A stretch of 64,000 nt of DNA from Planctomycetaceae bacterium (GTDB lineage Bacteria; Planctomycetota; Phycisphaerae; Phycisphaerales; SM1A02): assembly GCA_947490615.1 (NCBI GenBank), contig CANLHK010000004.1, positions 124,001 to 188,000 of the forward strand, in the 5' to 3' direction. The translations under genes were made by a program, and so were the position numbers. The notes below the pieces were generated by a model. It was not told where the DNA came from, did not search any database, and was given only the letters and a program-made list of their open reading frames with translations. How positions within the stretch are numbered: position 1 is the stretch's first letter; each line of letters starts with the position of its first letter. Positions 27,568-37,128 of the stretch are shown piece by piece.

Positions 27568-30021
27568 ATGCAGAATATCTTTGGTACGAGCTTGCTCGTG
27601 ACCGCCGTCCTCGCGACGGCCGGCCTCACGACCACGGCGCTGGGCCAGGTGGCCAATGACGAGTGTGCCACCGCAACGGTGGTCACGCCCGGCACTCCCG
27701 TTGCGTTCAGCACGACGACTGCGACCAGCAGCGCCGATGCTGCTCCCGTCGACACCCAGTGCACCGGTACCTACCTTTCGTGGGGAACCGCCAACGCCGA
27801 TGTGTGGTTCACCTTCACCCCAGCTGAGAGCGGCACCGCCGTCCTCAGCACCTGCGACATCGCGGGCTACGACACCTCCATGGTGCTCTACACGGGCACC
27901 TGCGGCGCGCTGACTCAGGTTGCTTGCAACGGCGATGCCGCTGCTGATGCCTCCTGCCAGGCCTTCCACTCGGTGATCTCTGGTTTCAACGCGACTGTTG
28001 GCACGACCTACACCGTGCGCATCGGTGGCTACCTCGGTGCGGTTGGCTCCGCAACCCTGAGCGTGACTGTCACCCCAGCTGCGGGCGGCTGCTCTGGCTC
28101 GACTGATGGTTGCGGCGTCGTGCACGCCAACCCAGGCTGCAGCGATGTGACCTGCTGCAACGCTGTGTGCGCTGCGAATCCTCTCTGCTGCGAAAACGGC
28201 TGGGACGAGACCTGTGTTCAGGGCGCAGTTGCTGCGTGCGGCATCTTCATCCACACCTGCGTGACTCCAATCGCCGCGAATGATTGCGCGAACAACGCGA
28301 CGGTCGTCGCTGGTGACGCGGTGGTTGCGTTCAACAACGCGAACTGCAACACCGACGGACCAGACCACGACGCAGGCCTCTGCGCGTCGGGCAACAACTT
28401 CTTCCTCAACGATGTGTGGTACCGCGGTCGTGCAAACGCCAACGGCACCCTCAGTGTGAACACCTGTGGACAGATCAACTTCGACTCGAAGTTGGCCATC
28501 TACAACATGGGCACTGATCCAGCCACGTTTGACTACAACACGCTGAACCAGGCCACGGTCCTCCTTGGCTGCAACGACGACGGCAGCGCTGCCTGCCAGG
28601 CAACGTCGGTCTACGCGTCGGAGCTGAGCGTGAACGCGACCAACGGCAACTGGTACCTGATCCGCTTGGCCACCTATGACCTCCCAGGTTCGGGCACTGT
28701 CACCATCGACTTCCCAGAGCCCTGCGCGCTTCCCGCGCAGACTGGCGTCGAGGCTGAGGCTTGCGGTTCGGCCACCAACGATGGCTGCAACGCCACCGGC
28801 CAGACCGAGGCGATCTTCGCTGGTTCGCGCATCAAGGGCACCTTCTGGGCTGATGCGAACACTCGCGATACGGACTTCTATGCGCTCACCCTGGCCGCTG
28901 ACGCCAGCGTGACCATCAACATCTCGTCCTCCTCGTTCGTGACGGGCTTCATCCTCACTGGTGATGTCGCTGTTGCGGGTTGCACGGGAATCGCTGTGGC
29001 TGGAACGACTGTGGGCAACTGCCCATCGACGATCACCTCCTGCCTCAACGCTGGTACCTACTACCTCTTCGTCGCTCCGTCGGACTTCACCGGCATCCCC
29101 TGCGGAACCGGCGTGGCCAACGACTATGTGCTCGAGGTGACCTCGACCCCAGCCAACTGCCCAGACCTCATCGACAATGTGTGCCAGGCCCCAGGCCCGG
29201 ACAACACTCAGTCGTCGGTTAATCTGGTTCTCTCGGGTAACTTCGCTCAGGGCTGCGCGACGGGCTGCACGGCGACCGGTGGCAACACCGATTGCATGTG
29301 GGCAACATCGTTCTCCGGCGCGACGCTTCCGAAGGAAATCTCGTGCGTGAACTTCGGCGTGGCTTCGCTCCGCTCGCAGCTCGTGGCCGGCGTGTGCGGC
29401 TACTACACCAGCGATCTGGCGATTCCAATGCAGTTGCAGGTCTACCGTGACATCAACGGTGGCGCTCCGACGAACGCGATCGTCATCCCCGGCGACGGCG
29501 GCGACCTCGAGCTCATCGATTTCCGCGACATCACTGTCGGCGGAAACCTCTTCCTCGGAAACGTCGACTTCGATCCGCCGCTCTGCGTCGAGAACGAGAC
29601 GACGGTCGTGATCGTGCTTTCGACCCCAAACCTCTTCCAGCTCGGCGCTCTTGGCATCCCAGCTGGTCAGGGTTACCGCGCTGGCGTCGGCCTGTCGGCC
29701 GCTCCGCTCGGCACGCCGACGAACCTGTGGCTGCGCTACACGGTTTGCACGGGTGCGGGTCTCAATGTGTTCACCCCAACCGCGTACGCCACGGCGACCA
29801 ACGCCCTTCAGTGGCCAGTCCAGCTCAACGGCACCATCGCCGCTTGCTCTGGCGCCAACAACTGCCCAACCGACTTCAACGGTGACGGCAGCACGGGTTC
29901 GGCTGACCTCTCGATCCTCCTGAACGGTTGGGGCACCGCATCGCCCGACCTCACCGGCGACGGCGTCGTCGGTTCGGCAGACCTCTCGGTCCTGCTGAAC
30001 GGCTGGGGCGCCTGCCCGTAA
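27568..30021 (+). CDS. Large exported Cys-rich protein with C-terminal dockerin-like repeats
   Basis: An 817-residue secreted protein. Residues 1-25 form a signal peptide ending TALGQ. Repeated beta-rich domains begin with NDECATATVV, NDCANNATVV and related segments and contain WFTFTPAESG- or DVWYRGRANANG-type strands with paired cysteines. A compact Cys-rich module follows the first domain (NPGCSDVTCCNAVC, then CCENGWDETC). The C-terminus has two Ca-binding, dockerin-like repeats, DFNGDGSTGSADLSILLNGWG and DLTGDGVVGSADLSVLLNGWG, given here as pattern D-x-N/T-G-D-G-x5-D-L-S-x-L-L-N-G-W-G. No catalytic site is recognised. AGGAG lies seven bases before the ATG. A strong terminator follows, so it is monocistronic. 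Such tails are typical of Phycisphaerae. Confidence 0.85.
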   Translation: MQNIFGTSLLVTAVLATAGLTTTALGQVANDECATATVVTPGTPVAFSTTTATSSADAAPVDTQCTGTYLSWGTANADVWFTFTPAESGTAVLSTCDIAGYDTSMVLYTGTCGALTQVACNGDAAADASCQAFHSVISGFNATVGTTYTVRIGGYLGAVGSATLSVTVTPAAGGCSGSTDGCGVVHANPGCSDVTCCNAVCAANPLCCENGWDETCVQGAVAACGIFIHTCVTPIAANDCANNATVVAGDAVVAFNNANCNTDGPDHDAGLCASGNNFFLNDVWYRGRANANGTLSVNTCGQINFDSKLAIYNMGTDPATFDYNTLNQATVLLGCNDDGSAACQATSVYASELSVNATNGNWYLIRLATYDLPGSGTVTIDFPEPCALPAQTGVEAEACGSATNDGCNATGQTEAIFAGSRIKGTFWADANTRDTDFYALTLAADASVTINISSSSFVTGFILTGDVAVAGCTGIAVAGTTVGNCPSTITSCLNAGTYYLFVAPSDFTGIPCGTGVANDYVLEVTSTPANCPDLIDNVCQAPGPDNTQSSVNLVLSGNFAQGCATGCTATGGNTDCMWATSFSGATLPKEISCVNFGVASLRSQLVAGVCGYYTSDLAIPMQLQVYRDINGGAPTNAIVIPGDGGDLELIDFRDITVGGNLFLGNVDFDPPLCVENETTVVIVLSTPNLFQLGALGIPAGQGYRAGVGLSAAPLGTPTNLWLRYTVCTGAGLNVFTPTAYATATNALQWPVQLNGTIAACSGANNCPTDFNGDGSTGSADLSILLNGWGTASPDLTGDGVVGSADLSVLLNGWGACP

Positions 30022-30073
30022 TCCAAACGGATTACGACAGGCACCCTGAGCAATCAGGATTCAGTATCAACTC

Positions 30074-30112
30074 CACGCACCCCTGGCTTCGGCCAGGGGT
30101 GCGTGTGTTTTT
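30074..30112 (+). terminator. Strong Rho-independent terminator after the exported protein gene
   Basis: A perfect 14-bp stem, CACGCACCCCTGGC (30074-30087) with GCCAGGGGTGCGTG (30092-30105), closed by a very stable TTCG tetraloop and followed by TGTTTTTG. It lies 52 bases after the stop codon. Confidence 0.92.
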
Positions 30113-30301
30113 GCAATGTGCCACGAAGCGGGCGCTGCTCCCAACTTGCGTGATCACCTGGCGCGGAACTGCTGAGGCCACGCGACATTCGGGCGGCTCG
30201 CTGTCTTTTCTGCGCGATCCGCAACCACTCCAACGGCTTTCGGAATACCCTCGCCCTTCCGCGGTCGCCTCCGATCCGCCGAAACCTGGAGAGCGAGTCT
30301 C

Positions 30302-31648
30302 GTGCGAAAGATCCTGATCGTGATGGCGGTGGTCCTTGGTTTAGCGGTTGTCGGCCTCGTGGTCGCGGGACCGTCGGCGTTTGCCGTGCTGCCGTCCTTC
30401 AGCGGTTCTGGTGGGGCGCTGGCCGTCCGTTTGGCCACGATCACCAAGCGTGAGCTCATCGAGACGGTGTCGGCGCCAGGTGAACTCGATCCAGAGGTCA
30501 AAGTCGATGTGTCGGCAGAAGTCAGCGCGCGCATCCTCGAGCTGCCTTTCCGCGAAGGTGCCACCGTCCGCAAAGGTGAAGTGATCGTGAAGCTCGACGA
30601 CCGCGATCTCAAGGCGTCGCTCGACGCGCAGATGGCGCGTCGCGACGGTGAACGCTTCCGCCTTCGCAGCGAACAAGAACGGCTCGCGAGTCCGAAGTCG
30701 CAGTTGGCCAACGCACTCTCTGCGCTTGAGCGACAGGAAACCCTGTTCAAGACAGGCGATGTGAGCCGTGCAGGTCTCGACGACGCGGTTGCACGCGTGC
30801 GCGATCTTGAGGCGCAGATCTCTTCCGCCAAGGAAGGCCTCTCAGTCATCGAGAGTTCGCTCGCCGCCGCCGAGGCGGACATCGAGCGCGGTCGCGAGCT
30901 CTTGAAGAAGACCACGATGCTCGCACCGATCGATGGGCAGATCACCGAGCTCAATGCCGAACGCGGCGAGCTCGTCGTTGTGGGCACCATGAACAACGCG
31001 GGCACCAAAGTGCTGACGATCGCCGATCTTGCTTCGGTCCGCCTCAAGTCGAAGGTTGCCGAAAGCGATGTCGCGCGCGTGAAGGCAGGCCAATCCGCCA
31101 CCGTGCGCGTGAATGCCTATCGCAATCGTGAGTTCAAGGGCGCTGTCGAGCGCGTAGCTCTCTCGCGCGGCACGGAGCAGTCCTTTGGCTCGTCGTCGGG
31201 CGCAACAGGCAGCGGACAGGGCGGCTGGTTCAAGTGCGAAGTCCGACTCGACCTCGCCGAAGGCGAGACGCTTCTCTCAGGACTCGCTGCGAATGTCGAC
31301 ATCGTGGTGGCGCGCACCGAGGGACTCTTGGTTCCAAGCCAGGCGCTCTTGGAGAAGCCGCTCGATGATCTGCCCAAGGAGATCGCGGAGTCTCCGCTCG
31401 TCGACAAAGTTCGCAAGAAGGCGATCATTGTCGTTCGCATGGTGGACGGGAAAGCGGTCTTGACTCCCGTAAAGACGGCCGCGTCCAATCTCGCAGACAC
31501 CATGGTGATCGACGGCTTGTCAGCCGACGATGTCGTGGTGACGGGGCCGTACCGCGTGCTTGAGCGCTTGAAGCAGGGCGAGGCGATTCGGGCTGAAACT
31601 GCGGCCGACGCAGCGGCGCCCGCGGCACCTGGATCGACGCATGGTTGA
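30302..31648 (+). CDS. Periplasmic adaptor subunit (MacA/HlyD-type) of an ABC efflux pump
   Basis: A 448-residue membrane-fusion protein. An N-terminal membrane helix (about residues 4-25) precedes a lipoyl-like half ([38 protein letters not shown]), a helical hairpin with heptad character (about 95-190), the second lipoyl half ([21 protein letters not shown]), and beta-barrel and membrane-proximal domains. It links the inner-membrane MacB-like transporter to the TolC-like channel encoded downstream. The GTG start at 30302 has GGAGAG upstream. The next gene begins eight bases before its stop. The cargo cannot be deduced. Confidence 0.9.
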   Translation: MRKILIVMAVVLGLAVVGLVVAGPSAFAVLPSFSGSGGALAVRLATITKRELIETVSAPGELDPEVKVDVSAEVSARILELPFREGATVRKGEVIVKLDDRDLKASLDAQMARRDGERFRLRSEQERLASPKSQLANALSALERQETLFKTGDVSRAGLDDAVARVRDLEAQISSAKEGLSVIESSLAAAEADIERGRELLKKTTMLAPIDGQITELNAERGELVVVGTMNNAGTKVLTIADLASVRLKSKVAESDVARVKAGQSATVRVNAYRNREFKGAVERVALSRGTEQSFGSSSGATGSGQGGWFKCEVRLDLAEGETLLSGLAANVDIVVARTEGLLVPSQALLEKPLDDLPKEIAESPLVDKVRKKAIIVVRMVDGKAVLTPVKTAASNLADTMVIDGLSADDVVVTGPYRVLERLKQGEAIRAETAADAAAPAAPGSTHG

Positions 31649-32411
31649 TGCGCACGCCGATTGGCCGCTGATCCAAGTCATCGGACTCACCAAGATCTAC
31701 CGCGTCGGCGTGGAGACCATCCACGCGCTTCGTGGTCTCGATCTCTCGATTGGCCGCAATGAAATGGTCGCGATCATGGGTTCATCAGGCTCAGGTAAGA
31801 GCACGCTGATGAACATGCTCGGTTGTCTCGATCGTCCGACGGGTGGTTCGTATCTCATGAATGGTCGCGATGTCTCGAAGATGGATGCCAACGAACTCGC
31901 TCAAGTTCGCAACGAAGAAATCGGCTTCGTCTTCCAGAGCTTTGAGCTGCTTCCGCGGCAGACCGCGCTGGAGAATGTGGAGCTTCCGCTGATCTACGCG
32001 CGTGGAGGTTGGCGCGGACGAAAGCAGCGCGCGCTGGCTGCTCTGGATCGCGTCGGTCTGCTCGACCGCGTTGAACATCGTCCCAACCAACTCTCTGGTG
32101 GACAACGACAGCGCGTCGCCATTGCGCGCGCCATCTTGAACAAGCCCTCGATCTTGCTCGCCGACGAGCCGACGGGAAATCTCGACAGCGCGACGACCAC
32201 CGAGATCCTCGCGCTCTTCCGCCAACTGCATCTTGAAGGGCAGACCGTCATCATCGTCACGCACGAGAATGAAGTCGCCGCGCACTGCCAGCGCGTGGTT
32301 CGATTGCGCGACGGGCGCGTGCTCAGTGATCTCTCGATTGAGCAGGACATCGCGGGCCGTCATCTTCCAACGACGGCGGCTTCCTCGAGCGGAGCGGCAC
32401 CTCCATGCTGA
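31641..32411 (+). CDS. ABC transporter ATP-binding protein (MacB-type)
   Basis: A 256-residue ATPase of the MacB/LolD group. Walker A is GSSGSGKST (residues 47-55), the signature is [14 protein letters not shown], Walker B with catalytic Glu is [12 protein letters not shown], and the H-loop is VTHE. The [16 protein letters not shown] segment is typical of macrolide/lipoprotein-type exporters. It overlaps the adaptor gene by eight bases and the permease gene by seven, so the pump is almost certainly co-translated. In MacB proper the ATPase and permease are one chain; here they are separate, as in many bacteria outside the Proteobacteria. Confidence 0.93.
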   Translation: MVDAHADWPLIQVIGLTKIYRVGVETIHALRGLDLSIGRNEMVAIMGSSGSGKSTLMNMLGCLDRPTGGSYLMNGRDVSKMDANELAQVRNEEIGFVFQSFELLPRQTALENVELPLIYARGGWRGRKQRALAALDRVGLLDRVEHRPNQLSGGQRQRVAIARAILNKPSILLADEPTGNLDSATTTEILALFRQLHLEGQTVIIVTHENEVAAHCQRVVRLRDGRVLSDLSIEQDIAGRHLPTTAASSSGAAPPC

Positions 32412-33646
32412 ATCCACTCTTCTGGGTCCAGGCGATCACTCTGGCGTTCTCCCAAATTTGGGCGAACAAGTCGCGCGCGTTTCTCACGGCACTTGGAATC
32501 ATCGTCGGTGTCGCGAGTACGACGGCGGTCATCGCCGCGCTCACGGGATTGAAGGCGAAAGTGCTCACCGAGTTTGAGTCCGTCGGCGCGAGCAAGTTCT
32601 TCGTCTTTCCCGATCGACCTGAAAACGCGCCGCGCAACATGTATCCATGGGAGAAGATCCTGCTGAAACCCGCCGAGGCCAAGGCAATTCGTGACGAGTG
32701 CACGCTTGTGAAGGCGATCACGCCGATCACCGAGGTGGGCCTCGATGTGGAGAGTGAGGGAAAGCGCATCGAAGGGATCACCGTCTCAGGCATCTGGTCG
32801 GACTGGCATGTGGTGCAGAACCGCTTCGTGCAAGACGGACGGCCGTTCTCGCAGATCGATGATGAGAGTGAGCGCCAAGTCTGCCTCATCAACGAAGACG
32901 CGATTCGAGAGCTTGATCTCCCCGCCAACGCAACGGGTGAGGCCATTCTGATTGGCGGACGGCGGTTCATGATCGCTGGCGTCGTCGAGACAACGCAGGC
33001 TCGGTTCTTCGGCATGAACACTTCGAGCGCCGAGGTGTTCATTCCCTTCTCGGTCGCGGTCAAGATGCAGGATCGAAACTTCTTCATGCGTATCGAGGGG
33101 CTCTTCACGAGTCCTGATGTTGCAGAAGACGCCGAAGAAGAGGTGCGCTTTGTGTTGCGGCGTATGCGCGGGCTTTCGCCAGGCGATCCGCAGACCTTTC
33201 AGGTTGCCGCGATTGACAAGTTCATCGCGCAATTCAAGACGCTCGCTGCGGGCATCACCGCGATCGCGGGCGGCATCGTGGGGATCTCACTTCTCGTCGG
33301 CGGCATCGGCATCATGAACATCATGTTGGTGTCGGTCAGCGAGCGCACGCGCGAGATCGGCCTGCGCAAAGCCGTCGGCGCAACACCGATGGCGATCCTC
33401 TTGCAGTTCCTGCTCGAAGCGGTGACGCTCTGCCTCGTCGGAGGATTCATCGGCATCGCGTTTGGCCGCTTGGCCGCACTCGGCTTGACGCTGATCCCTG
33501 GCGCACAGCTGGAGCAGGCCGATGTTCCGTTCTGGGCGGTGGCCCTGAGCTTCGTGTTTAGCGCGATGACGGGCATTGTCTTTGGAATGTTCCCCGCGAT
33601 CAAGGCAGCGCGTCTTGATCCCATCGAAGCGCTGAGGCACGAATGA
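32405..33646 (+). CDS. ABC transporter permease (MacB/FtsX-type)
   Basis: A 413-residue permease with four membrane helices: one at the N-terminus (about residues 15-60, ending in [19 protein letters not shown]), a large periplasmic MacB-PCD domain, and three C-terminal helices ([37 protein letters not shown] and [20 protein letters not shown]). The ending [17 protein letters not shown] is the classic FtsX-domain terminus. It couples ATP hydrolysis by the upstream ATPase to extrusion of a substrate from the periplasm through the TolC-like channel. Four bases overlap the TolC-like gene. Confidence 0.92.
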   Translation: MLNPLFWVQAITLAFSQIWANKSRAFLTALGIIVGVASTTAVIAALTGLKAKVLTEFESVGASKFFVFPDRPENAPRNMYPWEKILLKPAEAKAIRDECTLVKAITPITEVGLDVESEGKRIEGITVSGIWSDWHVVQNRFVQDGRPFSQIDDESERQVCLINEDAIRELDLPANATGEAILIGGRRFMIAGVVETTQARFFGMNTSSAEVFIPFSVAVKMQDRNFFMRIEGLFTSPDVAEDAEEEVRFVLRRMRGLSPGDPQTFQVAAIDKFIAQFKTLAAGITAIAGGIVGISLLVGGIGIMNIMLVSVSERTREIGLRKAVGATPMAILLQFLLEAVTLCLVGGFIGIAFGRLAALGLTLIPGAQLEQADVPFWAVALSFVFSAMTGIVFGMFPAIKAARLDPIEALRHE

Positions 33647-35427
33647 ACGACACGCGACGAGAGCACACGGGACGCAGCATCGCCGCACTGCTGTGCGCGA
33701 TGGCCAGTGCGATCACTGGATGCAGCACGGGACTCTTTGACAACGACCAGAACACCTGGCGCGCCGACGAGAAGCAGTTGGAGCAGATCGATGCCGTCGA
33801 TCCTGCGGCGCTCTCCACGCAGCCTCCAGTGCCTCTCGAGGTTGCCGCGAAGAACTCGCTGGATGAGATCACGGTGCCGCCACCTTCAGCCGCACCACTT
33901 TCGCTGTCGCTGGCGGATGTTCGCAGCGCGGTGCTCACCAACAACCTCGAGTTGCGCACCGCCCTTGTGGATCCCGCGATTGCGCGCGCGGCCATCTCGG
34001 CAGAGGAAGCGAAGTTCGAGGATGTCTTCTTTGCGAGCTATCGCCGCGACGACAACAGCGTCTTCGCGGATCTCGCTGCGGGCGCGCCTGCCAATTCCGA
34101 TTCGTTTGACGCGGGACTGTCAATTCCGCTTGCGACGGGCGGTGAGATCACGGTGTCGACACCACTCACGCGCAGCGCCGATGGACTTTCGTTTGGTGAT
34201 CCCAACGACGACTGGCTCGCGTCGCTGTCGATGTCGATCAGTCAGCCGCTCCTGCGCAACGCTGGTGTCAATTCAAACACGAACTCCATCCGCGTGGCGC
34301 AATGGCAGGGGCAGATCGCCGACGCGCGCACCAAGCTTGAGGCGATTCGGATCCTGGCCAGCGGTGAGAAGGCGTACTGGAATCTCTATTCCGCCTTCCG
34401 CGAGCTCAAGGTCCGTCGGGCGCAGTACGAGGTCGCACTGAAGCAGCTCGAGCGCGCGCGACGCCGCGTGGCGCAAGGCGAGGCTGCTGAGATTGAAGTC
34501 GTTCGCGCCGAGAGCGGTGCAGGACGCACGCTCGAACAGATCATCGTGGCTGATTCCGTGTTGCGAATCCGACAGCGCGCACTCAAGCGCTTCATGAACC
34601 GCGACGACCTGCCGGTCTCATCCACGACGGCATTGCTTCCGACGACGGATCCCAATCCGCTCGGACTCACGCTCGACGGCGTCACGCTCGCGGAGCGCGC
34701 GGTCGTGAACCGCATGGAGATGCTCGAGCTTGAGCTGCAGCTCGCGATCGATTCGAGCGAGATCGATTTCCGCAAGAACGCAGCGCTTCCGCTCTTCGTC
34801 GTCGACTACGGCTACAACGCGCAGGGAACTGGAAGCGATCCCGACAACGCCTACGGCAACATCGGCAACGCCGACAGCGCGACCATTGGCTTGCGCGCAG
34901 AAATCCCGCTGGGCAATGAGGTCGCCGAGTCACGCGTGCATGCGGCGATCTTGCAGCGCGTGCAACGCCTCGCCACGCGCGAGGCGCGGCGTCAGTCGAT
35001 CCGCACCGAAGTCTTTGACGCGTTGGACACGCTGACGCAGAGTTGGCAGCGCATTCTCGCGGCACGCCTTGAGACGGTGCTCGCGGCTCGAACCTTGGCG
35101 GCGGAAGAGCGACAGTTTGATGTCGGATTGCGCACGAGCACCGATGTGCTTGATGCATCAGCGAGCTTGGCGGATGCCCAGAGCCGCGAAGTGCTTGCGC
35201 TGGCGAGCTACCAGATCGCGCTCGTGGATATCGCGTTTGCGACGGGAACCTCGCTCGGCGCCGCGCGGATTCGCTGGGAGCCGATCACGCAGGACGAACT
35301 CGACCGACTCGAAGCTTCCAAGGATGCCGCGAGCATGGGCAAGCAGGGCGCGACGATTGAATCGACCGAGCCCACGCTGGCTCCAGCTGCGGGGAACGCG
35401 GGCGAAGCGCAGCCTGTCGAAGAGTGA
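33643..35427 (+). CDS. TolC-family outer-membrane efflux lipoprotein
   Basis: A 594-residue outer-membrane factor. The N-terminus carries a lipoprotein signal with lipobox ITGC (Cys27 region: AMASAITGCSTG). About 70 residues of Pro/Ala-rich linker precede the two TolC-type repeats of long helices and strands; LSLADVRSAVLTNNLELR and TLAERAVVNRMEMLELELQL mark the start of the two halves. It forms the trimeric channel for the adaptor and ABC genes upstream. The C-terminal ~40 residues are low-complexity. The gene stops two bases before the stop of the opposing small gene. Confidence 0.9.
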   Translation: MNDTRREHTGRSIAALLCAMASAITGCSTGLFDNDQNTWRADEKQLEQIDAVDPAALSTQPPVPLEVAAKNSLDEITVPPPSAAPLSLSLADVRSAVLTNNLELRTALVDPAIARAAISAEEAKFEDVFFASYRRDDNSVFADLAAGAPANSDSFDAGLSIPLATGGEITVSTPLTRSADGLSFGDPNDDWLASLSMSISQPLLRNAGVNSNTNSIRVAQWQGQIADARTKLEAIRILASGEKAYWNLYSAFRELKVRRAQYEVALKQLERARRRVAQGEAAEIEVVRAESGAGRTLEQIIVADSVLRIRQRALKRFMNRDDLPVSSTTALLPTTDPNPLGLTLDGVTLAERAVVNRMEMLELELQLAIDSSEIDFRKNAALPLFVVDYGYNAQGTGSDPDNAYGNIGNADSATIGLRAEIPLGNEVAESRVHAAILQRVQRLATREARRQSIRTEVFDALDTLTQSWQRILAARLETVLAARTLAAEERQFDVGLRTSTDVLDASASLADAQSREVLALASYQIALVDIAFATGTSLGAARIRWEPITQDELDRLEASKDAASMGKQGATIESTEPTLAPAAGNAGEAQPVEE

Positions 35428-35428
35428 A

Positions 35429-35881
35429 TCATCCCGCTCGACGCAGCGCGTCGGCCGCAAGGGCGCCAATGTCGCGCAGGCGCTCGGGCATCGAGGCGTC
35501 CGCGGCGAGTTCCTCGAAGGCGCGTGCGAGCGTCGCAGATGCTTGACTCGAAATGACCGCTCCATGACGGACGAGCGCCGTGGCAATCGTCGCTGCATAC
35601 AGCCGCGCTGCGAGACTTCGCTCAGGCGCCGAGGAACCGCTGGTTCGCAGCAACTTGTAGGCGTTCTTGAGCTCTTCAAGTTGATGAAGCGTTGGGCCAC
35701 TTTCGATCAGCGCATCGAAGGGATCGCGCGCTGACGGGATGATCTCACGCGTGAGAAAGGTCGCGCCCGCGAGCGTCGATGATTGATCGAACTCAAACGA
35801 CCACCGCAGGGTGTCGCCGAGCGATCGTCGCGCGTGCGGAGAAGCTTCGTCGTCGCTTGGATGAGAGGCGGAGTCGGTCAT
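35429..35881 (-). CDS. Unknown protein co-transcribed with an ECF sigma factor
   Basis: A 150-residue, mainly alpha-helical cytoplasmic protein without signal peptide, membrane helix or zinc motif. It is not a recognisable anti-sigma factor (no HxxxCxxC zinc motif). It begins three bases after the stop of the ECF sigma gene, so the two are likely translated together and it may be a partner or regulator of that sigma factor. The middle is a run of helices (LHQLEELKNAYKLLRTSG, LAARLYAATIATALVRHG) reminiscent of a helical-bundle protein; I do not recognise the family. Confidence 0.7.
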   Translation of the reverse strand: MTDSASHPSDDEASPHARRSLGDTLRWSFEFDQSSTLAGATFLTREIIPSARDPFDALIESGPTLHQLEELKNAYKLLRTSGSSAPERSLAARLYAATIATALVRHGAVISSQASATLARAFEELAADASMPERLRDIGALAADALRRAG

Positions 35882-35884
35882 TGG

Positions 35885-36592
35885 TCACTCGGCATTGAGA
35901 AGCGAGAGAAGATCGGTGACTTCGTTGGAGAGATCTGCGGGATCAGTGATGGTCGCGCGCAGCTCTTCCATCAGAATCGTCGCGAAGCGCCGTTTCGCGA
36001 TGAGGAGGCGCACGGCGCAAGCACCTTTGGTCAGACCGAGCCGCGCAGCGATCGCCTCGTAGGGCGGTGCCTCACCCTGAAAGGCCGCATGGAGAACCCG
36101 CACGCGAAAAATCTCCCAAGTCTCGGGCATTCCTTCGGCCTCGAGTTCGCGATGCAGTCGGTCGCTTGCAGAGCGGATGAGCTCCGCGACATACCGAGTG
36201 TTGAAGGCGCGCTCGGGTGACGAACTGGCGGCACTGGCCGTGCCAAGCGGTGACTCGTGCGCGTCGAGCGCGATGAGTCCTTCTTTGGGTTTGCGGATCG
36301 CGGCGGTGGCGCGCCGATGGACATCAGCGAGGTGGTTGCGCACCGCGCCGAGAAGCAGCGTGCGAAAGCGACCGCGCGACTCATCGGCCTTGTCGAGCAA
36401 TCGCCGCGCGAGAAAGACATCGCACAAGAACGCTTGCGTGAGCTCGGTGGCCTCTTCGCTTCGTCGGCCGCTCGCACGGATGTAGGCGTAGACCGCGGGC
36501 CACGCGCGTTTCATCACCGCATCGAGACTTCGCTTGGCCGTGGACGACCCGCTCGCCGCATCGTGGATGAGCTCCCAGTTGGTCTGGGTCAT
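35885..36592 (-). CDS. ECF-family RNA polymerase sigma factor
   Basis: About 235 residues. Region 2 is visible as AWPAVYAYIRASGRRSEEATELTQ followed by FLCDVFLARRLLDKAD and GRFRTLLLGAVRNHLADVHRR; region 4 is the C-terminal helix-turn-helix PYEAIAARLGLTKGACAVRLL. The linker between them is longer than usual. This is the type of extended ECF sigma factor that is abundant in planctomycetes, where several are linked to protein kinases. The ATG at 36592 is chosen; a GTG at 36619 would add nine residues. It is followed by the small unknown gene. Target promoters are not evident. Confidence 0.85.
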   Translation of the reverse strand: MTQTNWELIHDAASGSSTAKRSLDAVMKRAWPAVYAYIRASGRRSEEATELTQAFLCDVFLARRLLDKADESRGRFRTLLLGAVRNHLADVHRRATAAIRKPKEGLIALDAHESPLGTASAASSSPERAFNTRYVAELIRSASDRLHRELEAEGMPETWEIFRVRVLHAAFQGEAPPYEAIAARLGLTKGACAVRLLIAKRRFATILMEELRATITDPADLSNEVTDLLSLLNAE

Positions 36593-36693
36593 GGAGCCGC
36601 GGGAGGCATCGCTGGTCACGCGCTCTATTGGATCCGAATTCGCTGGTGCGTGTCATCCGACGCGCTCACAGCGTCCGCTCTCGAATGAGTGAT

Positions 36694-36743
36694 CCAAAAA
36701 CCAAACTCCCTGCCCTTGCGACCAACGCAAGGGCAGGGAGTTT
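36694..36743 (-). terminator. Rho-independent terminator of ssrA
   Basis: A perfect 18-bp stem on either strand (36703-36720 with 36726-36743) and a five-base loop. Read on the minus strand it begins six bases after the mature tmRNA 3' end and is followed by GG and five T residues (36695-36700 region), a classical intrinsic terminator. Confidence 0.9.
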
Positions 36744-36748
36744 GAAAG

Positions 36749-37098
36749 TGGAGCCGGGGGGATTTGCACCCCCGTCCCGTTACGTCCTGCTCACCGCGTC
36801 AACGAGCGTTTCCGTGCTTTCGATCTCGCCGAGGTCATCCGCGTACGGCGGGCGCCAAACCTCAGCCAGCCTGACTGTTGTCTCGTTCCTCGGCGGTAAG
36901 GCATCGCTTTGGAACCAGCCCAGCTTTTTGCGCGGGCAGACCTTACTGGGCGTCGGGTCTACTCCACGTCACGGCGAATTAGGCCGCGAGAGCGTACTGC
37001 GTGTTGGCAGTTGTTGTTTGCATACTTTTTACGTGGCCAGCATGCTCCACGGCTCGCAACGGTGAACCGGTTTCGTCCGGTCGATTCTGGTCGGCCCC
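36749..37098 (-). ncRNA. ssrA: Transfer-messenger RNA (tmRNA)
   Basis: A ~350-nt one-piece tmRNA on the minus strand; it rescues stalled ribosomes and tags the peptide for degradation. The 5' end GGGGCCGACC pairs with the 3' end (CGGCTCC plus discriminator A) as a seven-base-pair acceptor stem with one G-U pair. The T-arm is GGGGGTGCAAATCCCCC near the 3' end, with GTGCAAATC in place of the usual GTTCGAATC-type loop. The CCA end is not encoded. The tag frame ends in the codons for ALAA and TAA; the most likely tag is ANTQYALAA, resuming at a GCC codon. A promoter and a terminator flank it. ClpS and tmRNA both feed Clp proteases. Confidence 0.9.
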
Positions 37099-37128
37099 TT
37101 TGTCCGAGTTGGTGATGAACTCAGGTGC

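Noticed and set aside
36749-36790. A separate tRNA gene suggested by the T-arm-like sequence
   Set aside because: The T-arm and acceptor belong to tmRNA; there is no anticodon arm at tRNA distance.
36628-37065. Open frame across the tmRNA region on the plus strand
   Set aside because: The sequence is explained by tmRNA on the minus strand, including acceptor stem, tag frame, promoter and terminator.
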